A stretch of 64,000 bases of DNA from Maricaulis sp039978735 (GTDB lineage: Bacteria; Pseudomonadota; Alphaproteobacteria; Caulobacterales; Maricaulaceae). The stretch is from positions 1 through 64,000 of the forward strand of contig NZ_JBDWAS010000001.1 in assembly GCF_039978735.1 (NCBI RefSeq), read 5' to 3'. Positions 43,989 to 53,842 of this stretch are shown here, piece by piece. Under the pieces are notes generated by a model. It did not search any database, was not told where the DNA came from, and saw only the letters and a list, made by a program, of their open reading frames with translations. Positions within the stretch are counted from its first letter, which is position 1; every line of letters starts with the position of its first letter. The position numbers and the translations under genes are program-made.

Positions 43989-44330
43989 ATGACCTATATC
44001 GTCACTGACGCCTGCGTGCGCTGCAAATACACCGATTGTGTCGAAGTCTGCCCCGTCGACTGCTTCTACGAGGGCGAGAATTTCCTCGTCATCCATCCGG
44101 ACGAGTGCATCGATTGCGGCGTCTGCGAACCGGAATGCCCGGTCGAGGCGATCAAGCCGGACACCGAGGACGACCCGGACGGCAAGTGGCTGGCCGTGAA
44201 CTCGAAATTCGCCGAGGTCTGGCCGAACATCACGGTGCGCAAGGATCCGCCCGCCGACGCCGATGCCATGGCCGAGGAAGAGGGCAAGTACGAGAAGTAC
44301 TTCTCCGAAAAACCCGGATCGGGCGACTAG
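43989..44330 (+). CDS. fdxA: Ferredoxin FdxA (7Fe-8S type)
   Basis: This 113-residue protein carries two cluster motifs: CVRCKYTDCVEVCPVDCF (3Fe-4S side) and CIDCGVCEPECP (4Fe-4S side), with an alphaproteobacterial C-terminal extension ending in acidic residues. It carries electrons in the cytoplasm, possibly for the P450 or biosynthetic enzymes (inference). It is followed by a 222-bp gap to carD containing a short palindrome. Confidence 0.96.
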   Translation: MTYIVTDACVRCKYTDCVEVCPVDCFYEGENFLVIHPDECIDCGVCEPECPVEAIKPDTEDDPDGKWLAVNSKFAEVWPNITVRKDPPADADAMAEEEGKYEKYFSEKPGSGD

Positions 44331-44344
44331 CCGCGCCGGGTTAA

Positions 44345-44362
44345 CCAAACGCTACCGTTTGG
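44345..44362. promoter_or_regulatory. Palindrome in the fdxA-carD gap
   Basis: CCAAACG and CGTTTGG form a perfect 7-bp dyad with a 4-base centre (CTAC), 14 bp after the fdxA stop. No T run follows, so an operator for carD or a weak fdxA terminator are both possible. A TTAACC half-site (CtrA-like) overlaps it. Confidence 0.35.
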
Positions 44363-44552
44363 AAAATTCCGTAGTTTGTGATATGTTCCACGGATTGATG
44401 GGCAGTGCATGTGGCGCTGCCCGCTTTTCTGTGCGGTGGCTTGCACGCAGGATTAGTCGATCTCGGAGCCGGGTGGGTGCCGGAACAACTTCGGGAGCGA
44501 TCTGCGTGCTATTGGGTCCCACCGGCAAGGAAGGCCCAACCAGAGAGCATCC

Positions 44553-45071
44553 ATGACGAAAAAAACCGCCAACGACAACAAGTCTTTCAAGCAAGGCGAC
44601 TTTATCGTGTACCCGGCCCACGGTGTCGGTCAGGTCACGGGCGTTGAGAAGGATACGGTCGCGGGTTTCGACATCGAAGTCTACGTCGTCACGTTCGAAC
44701 AGGATAAAATGACGCTGCGCGTGCCGACCGCCAAGGCCGACGCGTCGGGCATGCGCCCGCTGTCCAGCGATCGTATCGTGAAGGACGCGATGAAGACGCT
44801 GAAGGGCAAGGCCAAGGTGAAGCGCACCATGTGGAGCCGCCGGGCACAGGAATACGAAGCGAAGATCAATTCGGGCGACCTGATCATGATCGCCGAAGTC
44901 GTTCGCGACCTGCACCGTGCAGAAGACCAGCCCGAGCAGTCCTACTCCGAACGTCAGCTCTATGAATCCGCGCTCGACCGCATGGTCCGCGAACTGGCTG
45001 CCGTCGAGAATATCGAGCACGACAAGGCCCGTGAAATGCTGTCGGTCTCGCTGGCCAAGAAAGCCGCCTGA
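44553..45071 (+). CDS. carD: CarD/CdnL family transcription regulator
   Basis: This 172-residue protein has the N-terminal RNA polymerase-interacting Tudor-like domain (about 10-65: FKQGDFIVYPAHGVGQVTGVEK) and the C-terminal helical domain with the conserved Trp (MWSRRAQEYEAKI). CdnL stabilises open complexes at rRNA and growth genes in Caulobacter. The preceding 222-bp gap leaves room for a long leader. A strong terminator follows, so rpoH2 must have its own promoter. Confidence 0.95.
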   Translation: MTKKTANDNKSFKQGDFIVYPAHGVGQVTGVEKDTVAGFDIEVYVVTFEQDKMTLRVPTAKADASGMRPLSSDRIVKDAMKTLKGKAKVKRTMWSRRAQEYEAKINSGDLIMIAEVVRDLHRAEDQPEQSYSERQLYESALDRMVRELAAVENIEHDKAREMLSVSLAKKAA

Positions 45072-45100
45072 TCCGTCACGCATTGTAACGCCCAGACAGA

Positions 45101-45127
45101 CGCCCGGCTCCGGCCGGGCGTTTTTCT
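45101..45127 (+). terminator. Intrinsic terminator after carD
   Basis: CGCCCGGC with GCCGGGCG forms a GC-rich stem, followed by TTTTTCTTT. It begins 29 bp after the carD stop and is among the clearest terminators in the window. Confidence 0.88.
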
Positions 45128-45169
45128 TTATGCATCCGCTGCCGCCGTGCCGCCCCCTGCCTGGCCCGG

Positions 45170-45198
45170 TGATCCGCTCCGCCCTGCCCGCCGTAAGA
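45170..45198 (+). promoter_or_regulatory. Sigma-E (ECF11)-type promoter for rpoH2
   Basis: TGATCC (45170-45175), an 18-bp spacer and TAAGA (45194-45198) match the TGATCC-N18/19-TAAGA motif described for Rhodobacter sigma-E. It lies 22 bp before the rpoH2 start, after the carD terminator, so it is well placed. The transcript would begin close to the ribosome-binding sequence AAGGAGG (45205-45211). Confidence 0.6.
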
Positions 45199-45219
45199 GA
45201 CGGTAAGGAGGATGTGAGG

Positions 45220-46131
<912 letters not shown>

Positions 46132-46198
46132 TCACGGCAAAGCCCGACCCGCGTCGGGCACCGGGTCGCTCTTCGCAGACCCCGAAGCCGAGGCCGGG

Positions 46199-46963
46199 TC
46201 AGTCGACGAGGACTTCGATCCGTTCAGGATGATCGATGCGGATCATCGGACCGTTCTCGTCCTCGATCCAGCCACGCACCCGGATGCGGCGCGTCTCCAG
46301 CGCATCGGGGCCCAGACCGGCCTCGATGAAAGCCGGCGCGTCCTCCGCTTCGATCATGATGGTGAAGTCGGTGCGGTAGTCTGCACCGAAATTGAGATAG
46401 ATGCGGCCGGAGCGCAATTGCGTCGCCTCCAGCACCCGGCCCTCGACCAGCTGCACCGATCCGATGTCCTGCGCCAGCGCGTCCGGATGGGTGTCGCGCA
46501 CGGCATGGGCCGGGTCCGCCCACAGCCCCCGCCCCTCGGCCCGGGCAAACCCTTCCAGAACAAGCAGGTCGCGCGCGGCCGCCCGGTTATCCGCATGGCT
46601 GAGCACGCGGGCCGCCCCTGCTTCGACCAGGCGGGCCTGCAGCCAGGTGTCCGCTCCGTCCGCGTTCCGGACATGCACTTGCGCCAGCGCGCGGCCATAG
46701 CGATCACGCTCCTGACCGGCATAGGCAAGACGCACCGCATGACCCGTCGCTTCGGCCTCCAGCAAGGTCCGGCTCAGGGCCTCGTCCGGCGCATCCAGCT
46801 CGGCCAGACGCACCTCCAGCGTGCTTTCGCCAGTGTCCACGGTGAGCGTCAATGCGCCAGAAACTTCAGCGACTTGTCCGGTCTCGCCCGGTGTGAAAGG
46901 GTCGGCACCGAAGGAGCAGGCCGCCAGGGCCAGTAGAAACAGGAGGGGCATGGTCGCGCGCAT
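46199..46963 (-). CDS. Nuclease-like (SNase-fold) lipoprotein
   Basis: This 254-residue protein has a lipoprotein signal (LLALAACSFG) and an SNase-like domain (about 30-140: VEVRLAELDAPDEALSRT, ERDRYGRALAQVHVRN). The domain's catalytic Arg/Glu set is only partly visible, so activity is uncertain. A C-terminal region (about 170-254) follows with a different, beta-rich sequence (LNFGADYRTDFTIMIEAED). It is transcribed alone, convergent with rpoH2. Confidence 0.75.
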   Translation of the reverse strand: MRATMPLLFLLALAACSFGADPFTPGETGQVAEVSGALTLTVDTGESTLEVRLAELDAPDEALSRTLLEAEATGHAVRLAYAGQERDRYGRALAQVHVRNADGADTWLQARLVEAGAARVLSHADNRAAARDLLVLEGFARAEGRGLWADPAHAVRDTHPDALAQDIGSVQLVEGRVLEATQLRSGRIYLNFGADYRTDFTIMIEAEDAPAFIEAGLGPDALETRRIRVRGWIEDENGPMIRIDHPERIEVLVD

Positions 46964-47039
46964 CGCTTTCCGGCTTTCCGTTCATTCCATGGTTATACCA
47001 CCTGTAATTGCATTGCAAGCCCGGCTTTCGCATCGCGTG

Positions 47040-47057
47040 TTTACCAATCCGTTTACC
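47040..47057 (+). promoter_or_regulatory. TTTACC direct repeat
   Basis: TTTACC at 47040-47045 and again at 47052-47057 are on the same face of the helix (12 bp apart), 49 bp before the short chemoreceptor gene. The pattern is close to, but not the same as, the CtrA consensus TTAA-N7-TTAA. Confidence 0.3.
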
Positions 47058-47105
47058 ATCTGGGCGTAATGATCCGGGCAGCCAACAATCAGGGACGCTC
47101 CCACG

Positions 47106-47660
47106 ATGAACGCATATGCCTATTCCGACGACGCGATGACCCATCCGGCCGGCGCGTCTGAAAGCAATTCCCGCGCGGTCGCCGAAGCGGTCGGCGAGAC
47201 GGCCGCCCGCGCCTCGCAGGGCGCCGAGGCAGCCCAGATCGCCCGCGACGCCATGAACCAGGTGGAAGAGTCCAGCCAGGTTCTCGAGCGTCGCGTCGAG
47301 GCGCTGACCGACGCGTCCCAGCGCATCAATGCGATCCTGTCGACCATTGAGGCGATCGCCAGCCAGACCAACCTCCTCGCCCTCAACGCGACCATCGAGG
47401 CCGCCCGCGCCGGTGAAGCCGGCCGCGGCTTTGCCGTTGTCGCAGGCGAAGTGAAGGCGCTGGCCGGCCAGACCGCCAAGGCCACCGAAGATATCGCCTC
47501 GCGCATCGCCGCCCTGGACACCGAAGTGAAGGAAATCCTCGACGGTGTACGCGGTTCCGGCCAGTCGGTCGCCCGCGGCAAGGTCGCCGTCGACCAGATG
47601 ACCCAGGCGACCCAGGAAGTCGCCCAGCAGCTCAACACGCTGCGCCAGACCATCGGCTAG
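47106..47660 (+). CDS. Minimal chemoreceptor signalling-domain protein
   Basis: This 184-residue protein is only the cytoplasmic signalling domain of a methyl-accepting chemotaxis protein: the tip ASQTNLLALNATIEAARAGE and AGRGFAVVAGEVKALA flanked by coils. No sensor, HAMP or membrane segment is present. The N-terminal 45 residues are polar with no known domain. It could act as a soluble partner or antagonist of full receptors, or as a CheA scaffold. A terminator follows, so it is an intact gene, not a fragment of a longer reading frame. Confidence 0.8.
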   Translation: MNAYAYSDDAMTHPAGASESNSRAVAEAVGETAARASQGAEAAQIARDAMNQVEESSQVLERRVEALTDASQRINAILSTIEAIASQTNLLALNATIEAARAGEAGRGFAVVAGEVKALAGQTAKATEDIASRIAALDTEVKEILDGVRGSGQSVARGKVAVDQMTQATQEVAQQLNTLRQTIG

Positions 47661-47686
47661 GCTTTCGCCAGCCGGTGCCACAAAGA

Positions 47687-47717
47687 AGCGGCGGGCCCGG
47701 CTCCGCCGCTTTTTTTG
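47687..47717 (+). terminator. Intrinsic terminator after the minimal chemoreceptor gene
   Basis: AGCGGCGG pairs with CCGCCGCT and is followed by seven T residues, 27 bp after the stop codon. Confidence 0.9.
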
Positions 47718-47794
47718 TGAGCGCCGGATTATCTTTAAATTGTTATCGTGATTTGATACAACCCTGACTTACTCGCTGAGAACGGGAGTGAGAT

Positions 47795-48451
47795 ATGCAA
47801 CCGGAATCGAGGATCACCAAGGACGGCCTGACGGAAATCATCGTCGCGTCGGGCAATACCGAAGACGTCATTGTCCGCTCATCGATCGGCTACACGCCGC
47901 AATACGTGACCGACGTCTATGGCCGCACAAAACGCGTCACCAAGGACGTCACCTTCGCCAAACTGCTGCGCCGCCTGAAACACGATCTGCCCAAGCACGA
48001 GCTCGTCAGTATCGGCACGCCGGTCAATTTCGACATCGCCCCCACCCATCTGACGCGGGTGGAGATGCAGTTCGAGACCGATGAGCAGGTCGAAAAATGC
48101 CTCAAGGAGATCGGTGCGTCCGACATGATGATCCGGTCGCGGGTCCAGCCGGCCTGGGACTGGCAATCCCCCATGCTGCACGACCGCCACGTGGTCCTGC
48201 ATGTCGGCTGGTATGACACCGTCTACTTCATGCAGTTCAAGGATATTTTCCTCGGCGACCTGCATTGCCGCTATTCGGCGAAGTTCAACTTCGACCCGCG
48301 CGAGGCGAAGATCACGCATTTCCGCTATGATGCGCAGGGCGATCTTGAGGAAATCGGCGAGTTCAACGCCTCGGAACGAGAGGCGGATGCCATCAAGGAA
48401 AAGGTGGAGTTCCTGCGGATATTCCGCGACGGGTCATCGGAAACGACTTGA
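47795..48451 (+). CDS. Unrecognised cytoplasmic protein
   Basis: This 218-residue protein has mixed alpha/beta composition, no signal and no membrane segment. Distinct stretches are YTPQYVTDVYGRTKRVTKDVTF, MLHDRHVVLHVGWYDTVYFMQFKDIFLGD and a C-terminal EADAIKEKVEFLRIF. I cannot assign it to a family. It is preceded by a terminator and has an isolated promoter region, so it is a separate transcription unit. Confidence 0.7.
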   Translation: MQPESRITKDGLTEIIVASGNTEDVIVRSSIGYTPQYVTDVYGRTKRVTKDVTFAKLLRRLKHDLPKHELVSIGTPVNFDIAPTHLTRVEMQFETDEQVEKCLKEIGASDMMIRSRVQPAWDWQSPMLHDRHVVLHVGWYDTVYFMQFKDIFLGDLHCRYSAKFNFDPREAKITHFRYDAQGDLEEIGEFNASEREADAIKEKVEFLRIFRDGSSETT

Positions 48452-48530
48452 TACGCGCCGGTCTGAGGTGCGACTCTTCGCAACCGTGCTGCCACGCTGA
48501 CGGCGGCGCGGTTGCCAGGAGACATGCAAG

Positions 48531-48941
48531 GTGCTCGTCGGAAAGCTCAGGGACGCGCCGCTCGAACCGGTCAGAAGCCGGTCGACGGCAGAGATTTTCA
48601 CGCTCTACAAGTCTTTGTCGGAACCGGCCGGCATCGGCTCGGTATCCGTGATGTTCGAGACGCTCGCGCCCGGGCACCGCGCGTCCTCACCGCATGTCCA
48701 CAGTGCCAGGGACGAGTTCTATATCGTTCTGAAAGGGTCCCCGACCGTTCACTCAGGAAGCGAAACCACCATCCTGGCCCCCGGCGACTATGTCGCCTTT
48801 CCGGCGGGCCGGGGCGACTTCCACTACCTGCACAACCCGACCGACGCCGAGGTCGAGCTGATCACGATTGCGTCCTGTCCTGACAATGATGTGGTCGAGT
48901 ACGCACCGGTCGGGCCCGAAACGCAGGCCATTGCGGAATAG
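48531..48941 (+). CDS. Single-domain cupin protein
   Basis: This 136-residue protein has the cupin motif 1 (SPHVHSARDEFYIVLKG) with His-x-His and a later Glu, and a second His in DFHYLHNPTD. It can hold one metal ion. Function is unknown. The GTG at 48531 is used since AGGAGA lies 8 bases upstream. The tRNA-Arg gene follows after 68 bp. Confidence 0.85.
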   Translation: MLVGKLRDAPLEPVRSRSTAEIFTLYKSLSEPAGIGSVSVMFETLAPGHRASSPHVHSARDEFYIVLKGSPTVHSGSETTILAPGDYVAFPAGRGDFHYLHNPTDAEVELITIASCPDNDVVEYAPVGPETQAIAE

Positions 48942-49009
48942 CCCCGCACCCCATCCCCGCATCGCAGGCTTCAGCCGTCCGGAAAAACCCGCTAAGACGC
49001 CTGTCTGGC

Positions 49010-49086
<77 letters not shown>

Positions 49087-49281
49087 GAGTCTTTCGATCT
49101 CACGGCAGTCCGCTTCGCGGACGCCTCCGATGGGGCGGCCTAGCCGGCCGGCGCGCGGTCGCGCTTTCGGACCGGGACGGTCCGATGGATTTGATCTCGC
49201 AGCAGTCCGCTGTACTCGCGCACCCTCTGGCATTCTTCTTGCTCGCCTCGCAGGGGAAATCCCGGGAGGAGACAGCGCGCC

Positions 49282-50493
49282 ATGACCCAATCCATCGCTG
49301 CCGAACACGTCGCCAAGTGCAAACGGCTTGATCATCTCGATGTCCTGCGCGGTCTGGCCGTGATCGGTCTGCTGTTCGCGCGCTTCCCGGCGAAGGGCGG
49401 ATCCATTCTCGCAATCGAACACCCGGACATTCTCGGCTGGTCCATCGGGGAACAGGCGATCTGGTTCCTCAACTCGGTCCTGGTCGACGATGCGATGCGC
49501 GGCCTGTTCGCGCTGCTTTTCGGTGTCTCGCTGTGGATGATGACGCGGCCGCGCGAGGGCGTCGCCCTCACCGAGACCTATACGCGCTACCTGGCCCGCA
49601 CGGCCGGCCTGTTCGCCTTCGGTCTGGTCTTCCACGTGATCCTGCTGGCCGAAGCCTCGGACATCCTGCACGTCTATGCGCTGGCCGGTGTCGTCGCCCT
49701 GGCCCTGTCGCGGCTGGATCCGCGCCTTCTTGTGCTGGGCGGCCTGGGCGGGTTCGGCCTGCTCGCGCTGCACGAGTTCACCAATGAGCTCACCACCGCA
49801 CCGGTGACCGGGGCCAGCCTGGCCGATGCTGCGGCCTATCATGCCGGTTCCTATCTCGATCATGTCGGCCTCTCCCTGGTGCAATTCCAGTCCTGGAGCC
49901 TGTCGACGGGCATTGTCTGGAAGTGTCTGGAAGCGGGCAGCTACATGCTGCTGGGCCTGGGCCTGTTCCGTCTGGGCGCCTTCACCGGCTGGTCGGCCGG
50001 ACGCCTGACGGCCCTGCTTGCCGCGGGCTATGGCATCGGTTTCGCCCTGTGCGGCGGTGTCGCCGCGATGGCGGCGGCCGGCGGGTTCGAGATCGTCGTG
50101 AAATCCCATCCGCTGACCACGCTGGGCAAGCCCTTCATCGTGCTGGGCCATGCCGCGCTGATCATGCTGGCCATGCGGGCCCCGGCCCTGCGCCCGGCGC
50201 TGATGGCGACGCTGGCGCCGGTCGGCCGCCTGGCCCTGACGCTCTATCTGGGCGGCACGGCAATCGCGCTCTTCGCCTTCACCGGTGCCGGCCTGGCGCT
50301 GGGTCCGTTCGACCGCTACGGCATCACGGCCGCAGCCCTGATCGGTACCGTCGCGCTCATCGTCTTCGCCCGGCTGTGGCTGTCGGTGTCGAAACAGGGG
50401 CCGCTGGAATGGGCGCTGCGGGTATGGAGCTCGGCCTCGGGCGATCTCGCCTGCCGTCTTCTGCCGAAACCGCGGGCCGTCCAGAACGCCTGA
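49282..50493 (+). CDS. DUF418 family membrane protein
   Basis: This 403-residue protein has about eight to ten hydrophobic segments and the family opening LDHLDVLRGLAVIGLLFARFP, with FALLFGVSLWMMT and a C-terminal FDRYGITAAALIGTVALIVFARLWLS. DUF418 proteins are related to the acyltransferase-3/YeiB group, and their substrate is unknown. CCCGGGAGGAGAC precedes the ATG. It is convergent with pgeF, which ends 5 bp away. Confidence 0.88.
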   Translation: MTQSIAAEHVAKCKRLDHLDVLRGLAVIGLLFARFPAKGGSILAIEHPDILGWSIGEQAIWFLNSVLVDDAMRGLFALLFGVSLWMMTRPREGVALTETYTRYLARTAGLFAFGLVFHVILLAEASDILHVYALAGVVALALSRLDPRLLVLGGLGGFGLLALHEFTNELTTAPVTGASLADAAAYHAGSYLDHVGLSLVQFQSWSLSTGIVWKCLEAGSYMLLGLGLFRLGAFTGWSAGRLTALLAAGYGIGFALCGGVAAMAAAGGFEIVVKSHPLTTLGKPFIVLGHAALIMLAMRAPALRPALMATLAPVGRLALTLYLGGTAIALFAFTGAGLALGPFDRYGITAAALIGTVALIVFARLWLSVSKQGPLEWALRVWSSASGDLACRLLPKPRAVQNA

Positions 50494-50497
50494 CGGC

Positions 50498-51286
50498 TCA
50501 AGCCTCGGTCAGGGCGATAATGCCCGCCTGGCCGCCGAACAGTCCGCTCTCGCCGCGATGGTGGGCGCGGCGGGCGGAAAACAGACGGGCTTCTTCGGCA
50601 TAGGTGCACAGGGGGGAGCGTTCGATCGCGCCCTCCGGCACACCCGCCAGCACCAGCTGGCGGCGGCAGGCCTCGGCGACATCGAGCTGCGCCCCGCCTT
50701 CCGGATCGCGCGGCGAGACGATGCCACCGGTATTCTCGAACGCCGCCTCGAACGCGGCCACGACTTCCGGTCCGACGCGATAATTCGCCGGCGATATGGA
50801 CGGGCCGATGGCGGCCAGCAGATCGGCGGGACGCGTGCCATAGCGCTCGGTCATCGCCGCAATCGTCGCGCCGGCGACATTGACCACCGTGCCGCGCCAG
50901 CCGGAATGGATCGCCGCGACGGCACGGCGCACGGGATCGAACAGCAGGATGGGCGTGCAGTCGGCTGTCTGGCAGACCAGGCCCAGGCCCGGCCTGTCCG
51001 TGATCAGCGCATCGCCCTCGCCGGCCGGCTGATCGCCCTTCGGCCAGCCCTCGACTGTGACGACGTCGCGGCCATGCACCTGGACGGCAAAGACCAGATG
51101 ATCCAGCCCCAGCGCCGCACGCACGCGGTCGCGGTTTTCCGAGATATGCGCCGGATCGTCGCCGCGCGACCGGGTGAGGTTGAGCGCGGCATAGGGCCCC
51201 TCGCTGACACCGCCTGCGCGCGTGGTAAAGGCGTGGACAATGCCGGGCCGGTCGAGCACCGGCATGCGAATCAGATCGAGCGTCAT
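50498..51286 (-). CDS. pgeF: Peptidoglycan editing factor PgeF
   Basis: This 262-residue multicopper-oxidase-like (DUF152) protein has the family markers: VQVHGRDVVTVEG, CQTADCTPILLFD and AAIHSGWRGTV, with Cys and His residues of the metal site. PgeF removes L-Ser from muropeptide precursors in E. coli, preserving normal peptidoglycan composition. It starts in the last codons of selO (4-bp overlap), so the two are co-transcribed. Confidence 0.92.
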   Translation of the reverse strand: MTLDLIRMPVLDRPGIVHAFTTRAGGVSEGPYAALNLTRSRGDDPAHISENRDRVRAALGLDHLVFAVQVHGRDVVTVEGWPKGDQPAGEGDALITDRPGLGLVCQTADCTPILLFDPVRRAVAAIHSGWRGTVVNVAGATIAAMTERYGTRPADLLAAIGPSISPANYRVGPEVVAAFEAAFENTGGIVSPRDPEGGAQLDVAEACRRQLVLAGVPEGAIERSPLCTYAEEARLFSARRAHHRGESGLFGGQAGIIALTEA

Positions 51287-52719
51287 GGCCGAAATCCTAG
51301 CCGCCCCCGGCCGAGATCATAGCCCTCGCCCGCGGCCCGGATATCCGCGATGCGCTGTTCGAAGCGCGACCAGTCATCGGCCGCGTCGATCGCCGCCCAG
51401 GTTTCCTCGACCACCTCGATCGTCATCGCGACCGGGTCGTCCTGCCCGAACACGGCATGGCCAAGGCGTTCCGGACGCACCGGATCATGGGCGGCCATCG
51501 CCGTGCGCCAGGTATCGAACGTTTCGCCGGTATAGGCCGGTGCCCGCGGTCCCGACATTGCCCGCTCTGCCGAGGCCTCGCCGCAGAACCAGTCGAAGAT
51601 CACGCCTTCCCAGGGCAGTTGCGAGCTCTCCATGAAGGCCAGAAACGCCCGCACCAGCGCCTCGTCGGCCGCCTCACCGGCAGACGCCAGGCCGAAACGC
51701 GCCAGGAAAGCCTCCAGCAGGGCTGTGCGGTAGACGGCGGGGAAGCCGGCCAGGGCGGTCTCCAGGCTCGACCGGTCTCCCACCAGCGACAGCGCGCCGG
51801 CAAATTGCTGCAACGCCCAGTACACGGCCTCCGGCTGGCGCGCGAAACAGTAAAGCCCGGAATGGTCGAAATAGGCCGCCGTGAAGCCGGGCTCATAATG
51901 GGGAAGGAAGCGCCAGGGGCCATAGTCGAAACTCTCGCCCGTGACATTGATATTGTCGGTGTTGAGCACGCCGTGCACGAAGCCGGCCGCCATCCACCCC
52001 GCCGCCATGCGGGCATTGGCCGCGATCACCGCCTCCAGCAGCGCGGCCGGCCGGTCTTCTGCTTCCGCGAGACCGGGATAACAGGTCTCGATCACATGTC
52101 CGATCAGGGCCTCGATGCGCTCGGGCTCGCCTTCATAGGCATGGCGCTGGAAGGTGCCGAGGCGGACATGGGAATGGCCAAGCCGGGTGAGCACGGCGGA
52201 ACGCGTCGGCGAGGGCTCGTCATTGCGCTGCAGGGCCTCGCCGGTCTCGAAAACGGCAAAGGCCTTGGAGGTGTAGACGCCCAGCGCTTCCAGCATCTCC
52301 GCCGCCAGCACTTCGCGCACGGCGCCTTTCAGCGTCAGCCGCCCGTCGCCGGAGCGCGACCAGGGTGTCGTGCCCGAGCCCTTGGTGGCCAGGTCCAGCA
52401 GGCGATCCTGATCGTCGCGCAATTGCGCGAACAGGAAGCCGCGCCCGTCGCCGAGATCAGGATTGTAAGTGCGGAACTGATGGCCGTGATAGCGCATGGC
52501 GCGCGGCTGGGACTGGTTGTCCGGCAGGGCCTGGAAACGGTGGAAATGCGCGGCGCGTTCGGCCGCATCCAGCGTGTCGAGGCCGACAGGTCCGGCCCAG
52601 CGGTCGTTCCAGAAGCGCAGATGCGCCTCGGGAAAATCGGCCGGGCGCACCGGGTCGGAGAAATCATCGCCCAGGGCCGCGAAGCGCGGATCGGGGCGGT
52701 AGGTCGCGGAAACGGTCAT
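51283..52719 (-). CDS. selO: Protein adenylyltransferase SelO
   Basis: This 478-residue pseudokinase-fold enzyme has the SelO motifs: KGSGTTPWSRSGDGRLTLKGAVRE (cut here as KGSGTTPWSRSGDG then RLTLKG), HGVLNTDNINVTGESFDYGPW with the catalytic Asp-Asn, and the C-terminal LGFRP. SelO transfers AMP from ATP to Ser, Thr or Tyr of proteins and is linked to redox stress. The bacterial form lacks selenocysteine. The length is typical. It is followed by pgeF. Confidence 0.92.
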   Translation of the reverse strand: MTVSATYRPDPRFAALGDDFSDPVRPADFPEAHLRFWNDRWAGPVGLDTLDAAERAAHFHRFQALPDNQSQPRAMRYHGHQFRTYNPDLGDGRGFLFAQLRDDQDRLLDLATKGSGTTPWSRSGDGRLTLKGAVREVLAAEMLEALGVYTSKAFAVFETGEALQRNDEPSPTRSAVLTRLGHSHVRLGTFQRHAYEGEPERIEALIGHVIETCYPGLAEAEDRPAALLEAVIAANARMAAGWMAAGFVHGVLNTDNINVTGESFDYGPWRFLPHYEPGFTAAYFDHSGLYCFARQPEAVYWALQQFAGALSLVGDRSSLETALAGFPAVYRTALLEAFLARFGLASAGEAADEALVRAFLAFMESSQLPWEGVIFDWFCGEASAERAMSGPRAPAYTGETFDTWRTAMAAHDPVRPERLGHAVFGQDDPVAMTIEVVEETWAAIDAADDWSRFEQRIADIRAAGEGYDLGRGRLGFRP

Positions 52720-52759
52720 GCTACCGAGCTAGGCGCTTGCCCGCCCGAATGCAAACGGA

Positions 52760-53686
52760 TCAGCCGCGCAGCCCGTCACCCAGCGCCACGGCCGCCGCGT
52801 CCACCAGCGCCTTGGCGCCCGGTAGTACGGCCGTGAGGTTGAAATAGCCGTGCGGCAATCCCTTGCCCAGCGTGTAGTCGACCGGCAGGCCCAGCGCGAT
52901 CAGCCGGTCGCGATAGGCCTTGCCCTCATCCAGCAGCGGATCGAGCTCGGCGGCAAAGATATGCGTCTTGGGCAGGCCGGCCAGATCGCTCTCGAACAGC
53001 GGCGAGACCCGCGGATCCTTCGCCAGTTCCGGATCGGGCAGATAGGCCAGCGCGATCTTCTCCAGCGTGAAGGCGGCCAGGAGATGCCCCTCCAGCGCCT
53101 TCAGCCGCGGCTTGCGCCGTTCAACCAGCTGCAACAGCGGATAGATCAGCAGCTGGAAGCGGATCTGCTCGCGCCGCGCCTGGGTGAGCATGGCGGCCAG
53201 TCCGCCGCCCGCACTGTCACCGGCCACGGCGATGCGCTGCGGATCGGCCCCGGCGCGCGCCTGGCCCTCATCCGAGACCAGCCAGTCAAAGGCGGCCAGC
53301 GTGTCCTCGATCGCGGCCGGGAAGGGATGTTCCGGCGCCAGGCGATAATCGATCGCCATCAGGCGTGCACCGCTGTGCGCGGCCAGCCGCCGGCATTCGC
53401 GGTCATGCGTATCCAGATCGCCGATCACATAGCCGCCGCCATGCATGTAGAGCGTCAGCGGCGCCGGCCCCACCGAGCCGAACGGGATATAGAGACGCGC
53501 GGGAATATCGCCCGCGGGTCCGGGAATGGCGAAGTCCTCGACCGCTTCGAGTTCCGGCGCCTTCACATCCATGTGCGGCGTGGCATTGCGCAGGGCCTGA
53601 CGCATGCGCGGCGCCGTGCGCGCCGGTTCGAACGGGTCTTCAATACCGAATTTGACGAGGGCCTCGGGCCATTGGGTCGTGTCCAT
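52760..53686 (-). CDS. HSL-family carboxylesterase
   Basis: This 308-residue alpha/beta hydrolase has the oxyanion motif HGGGYVIG and nucleophile GDSAGGGLA, with the catalytic His in GLPHGYFN. It is a cytoplasmic esterase of the hormone-sensitive lipase group that prefers short acyl chains. The ATG at 53686 is used (MDTTQWPEAL). It is divergent from the cysteine-rich repeat gene. Confidence 0.9.
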   Translation of the reverse strand: MDTTQWPEALVKFGIEDPFEPARTAPRMRQALRNATPHMDVKAPELEAVEDFAIPGPAGDIPARLYIPFGSVGPAPLTLYMHGGGYVIGDLDTHDRECRRLAAHSGARLMAIDYRLAPEHPFPAAIEDTLAAFDWLVSDEGQARAGADPQRIAVAGDSAGGGLAAMLTQARREQIRFQLLIYPLLQLVERRKPRLKALEGHLLAAFTLEKIALAYLPDPELAKDPRVSPLFESDLAGLPKTHIFAAELDPLLDEGKAYRDRLIALGLPVDYTLGKGLPHGYFNLTAVLPGAKALVDAAAVALGDGLRG

Positions 53687-53842
53687 GCATGTGCAGTTAG
53701 CACAGGCCCGTGACAGCGCAACTGCGGCGTGACGGGATGCCGCTGGCCGCGCCCGGCGCCACACCTCCCCTGAACCGGGGAGACCGGAACTCCGGCGTCT
53801 GGCCTATTTTTTCCGAAGACCATGATCGGACGGGAGAAATAC

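Noticed and set aside
48531..48941. Cupin considered as the ChrR anti-sigma partner of sigma-E
   Set aside because: ChrR has an N-terminal zinc-binding anti-sigma domain of about 90 residues; this protein is a lone cupin and no sigma gene is adjacent.
49092..49213. Imperfect direct repeats (about 20 bp, GATCTC...GCAGTCCGCT) after tRNA-Arg considered as attachment sites
   Set aside because: They do not match the tRNA 3' end and there is no integrase; they may be chance or a small local duplication.
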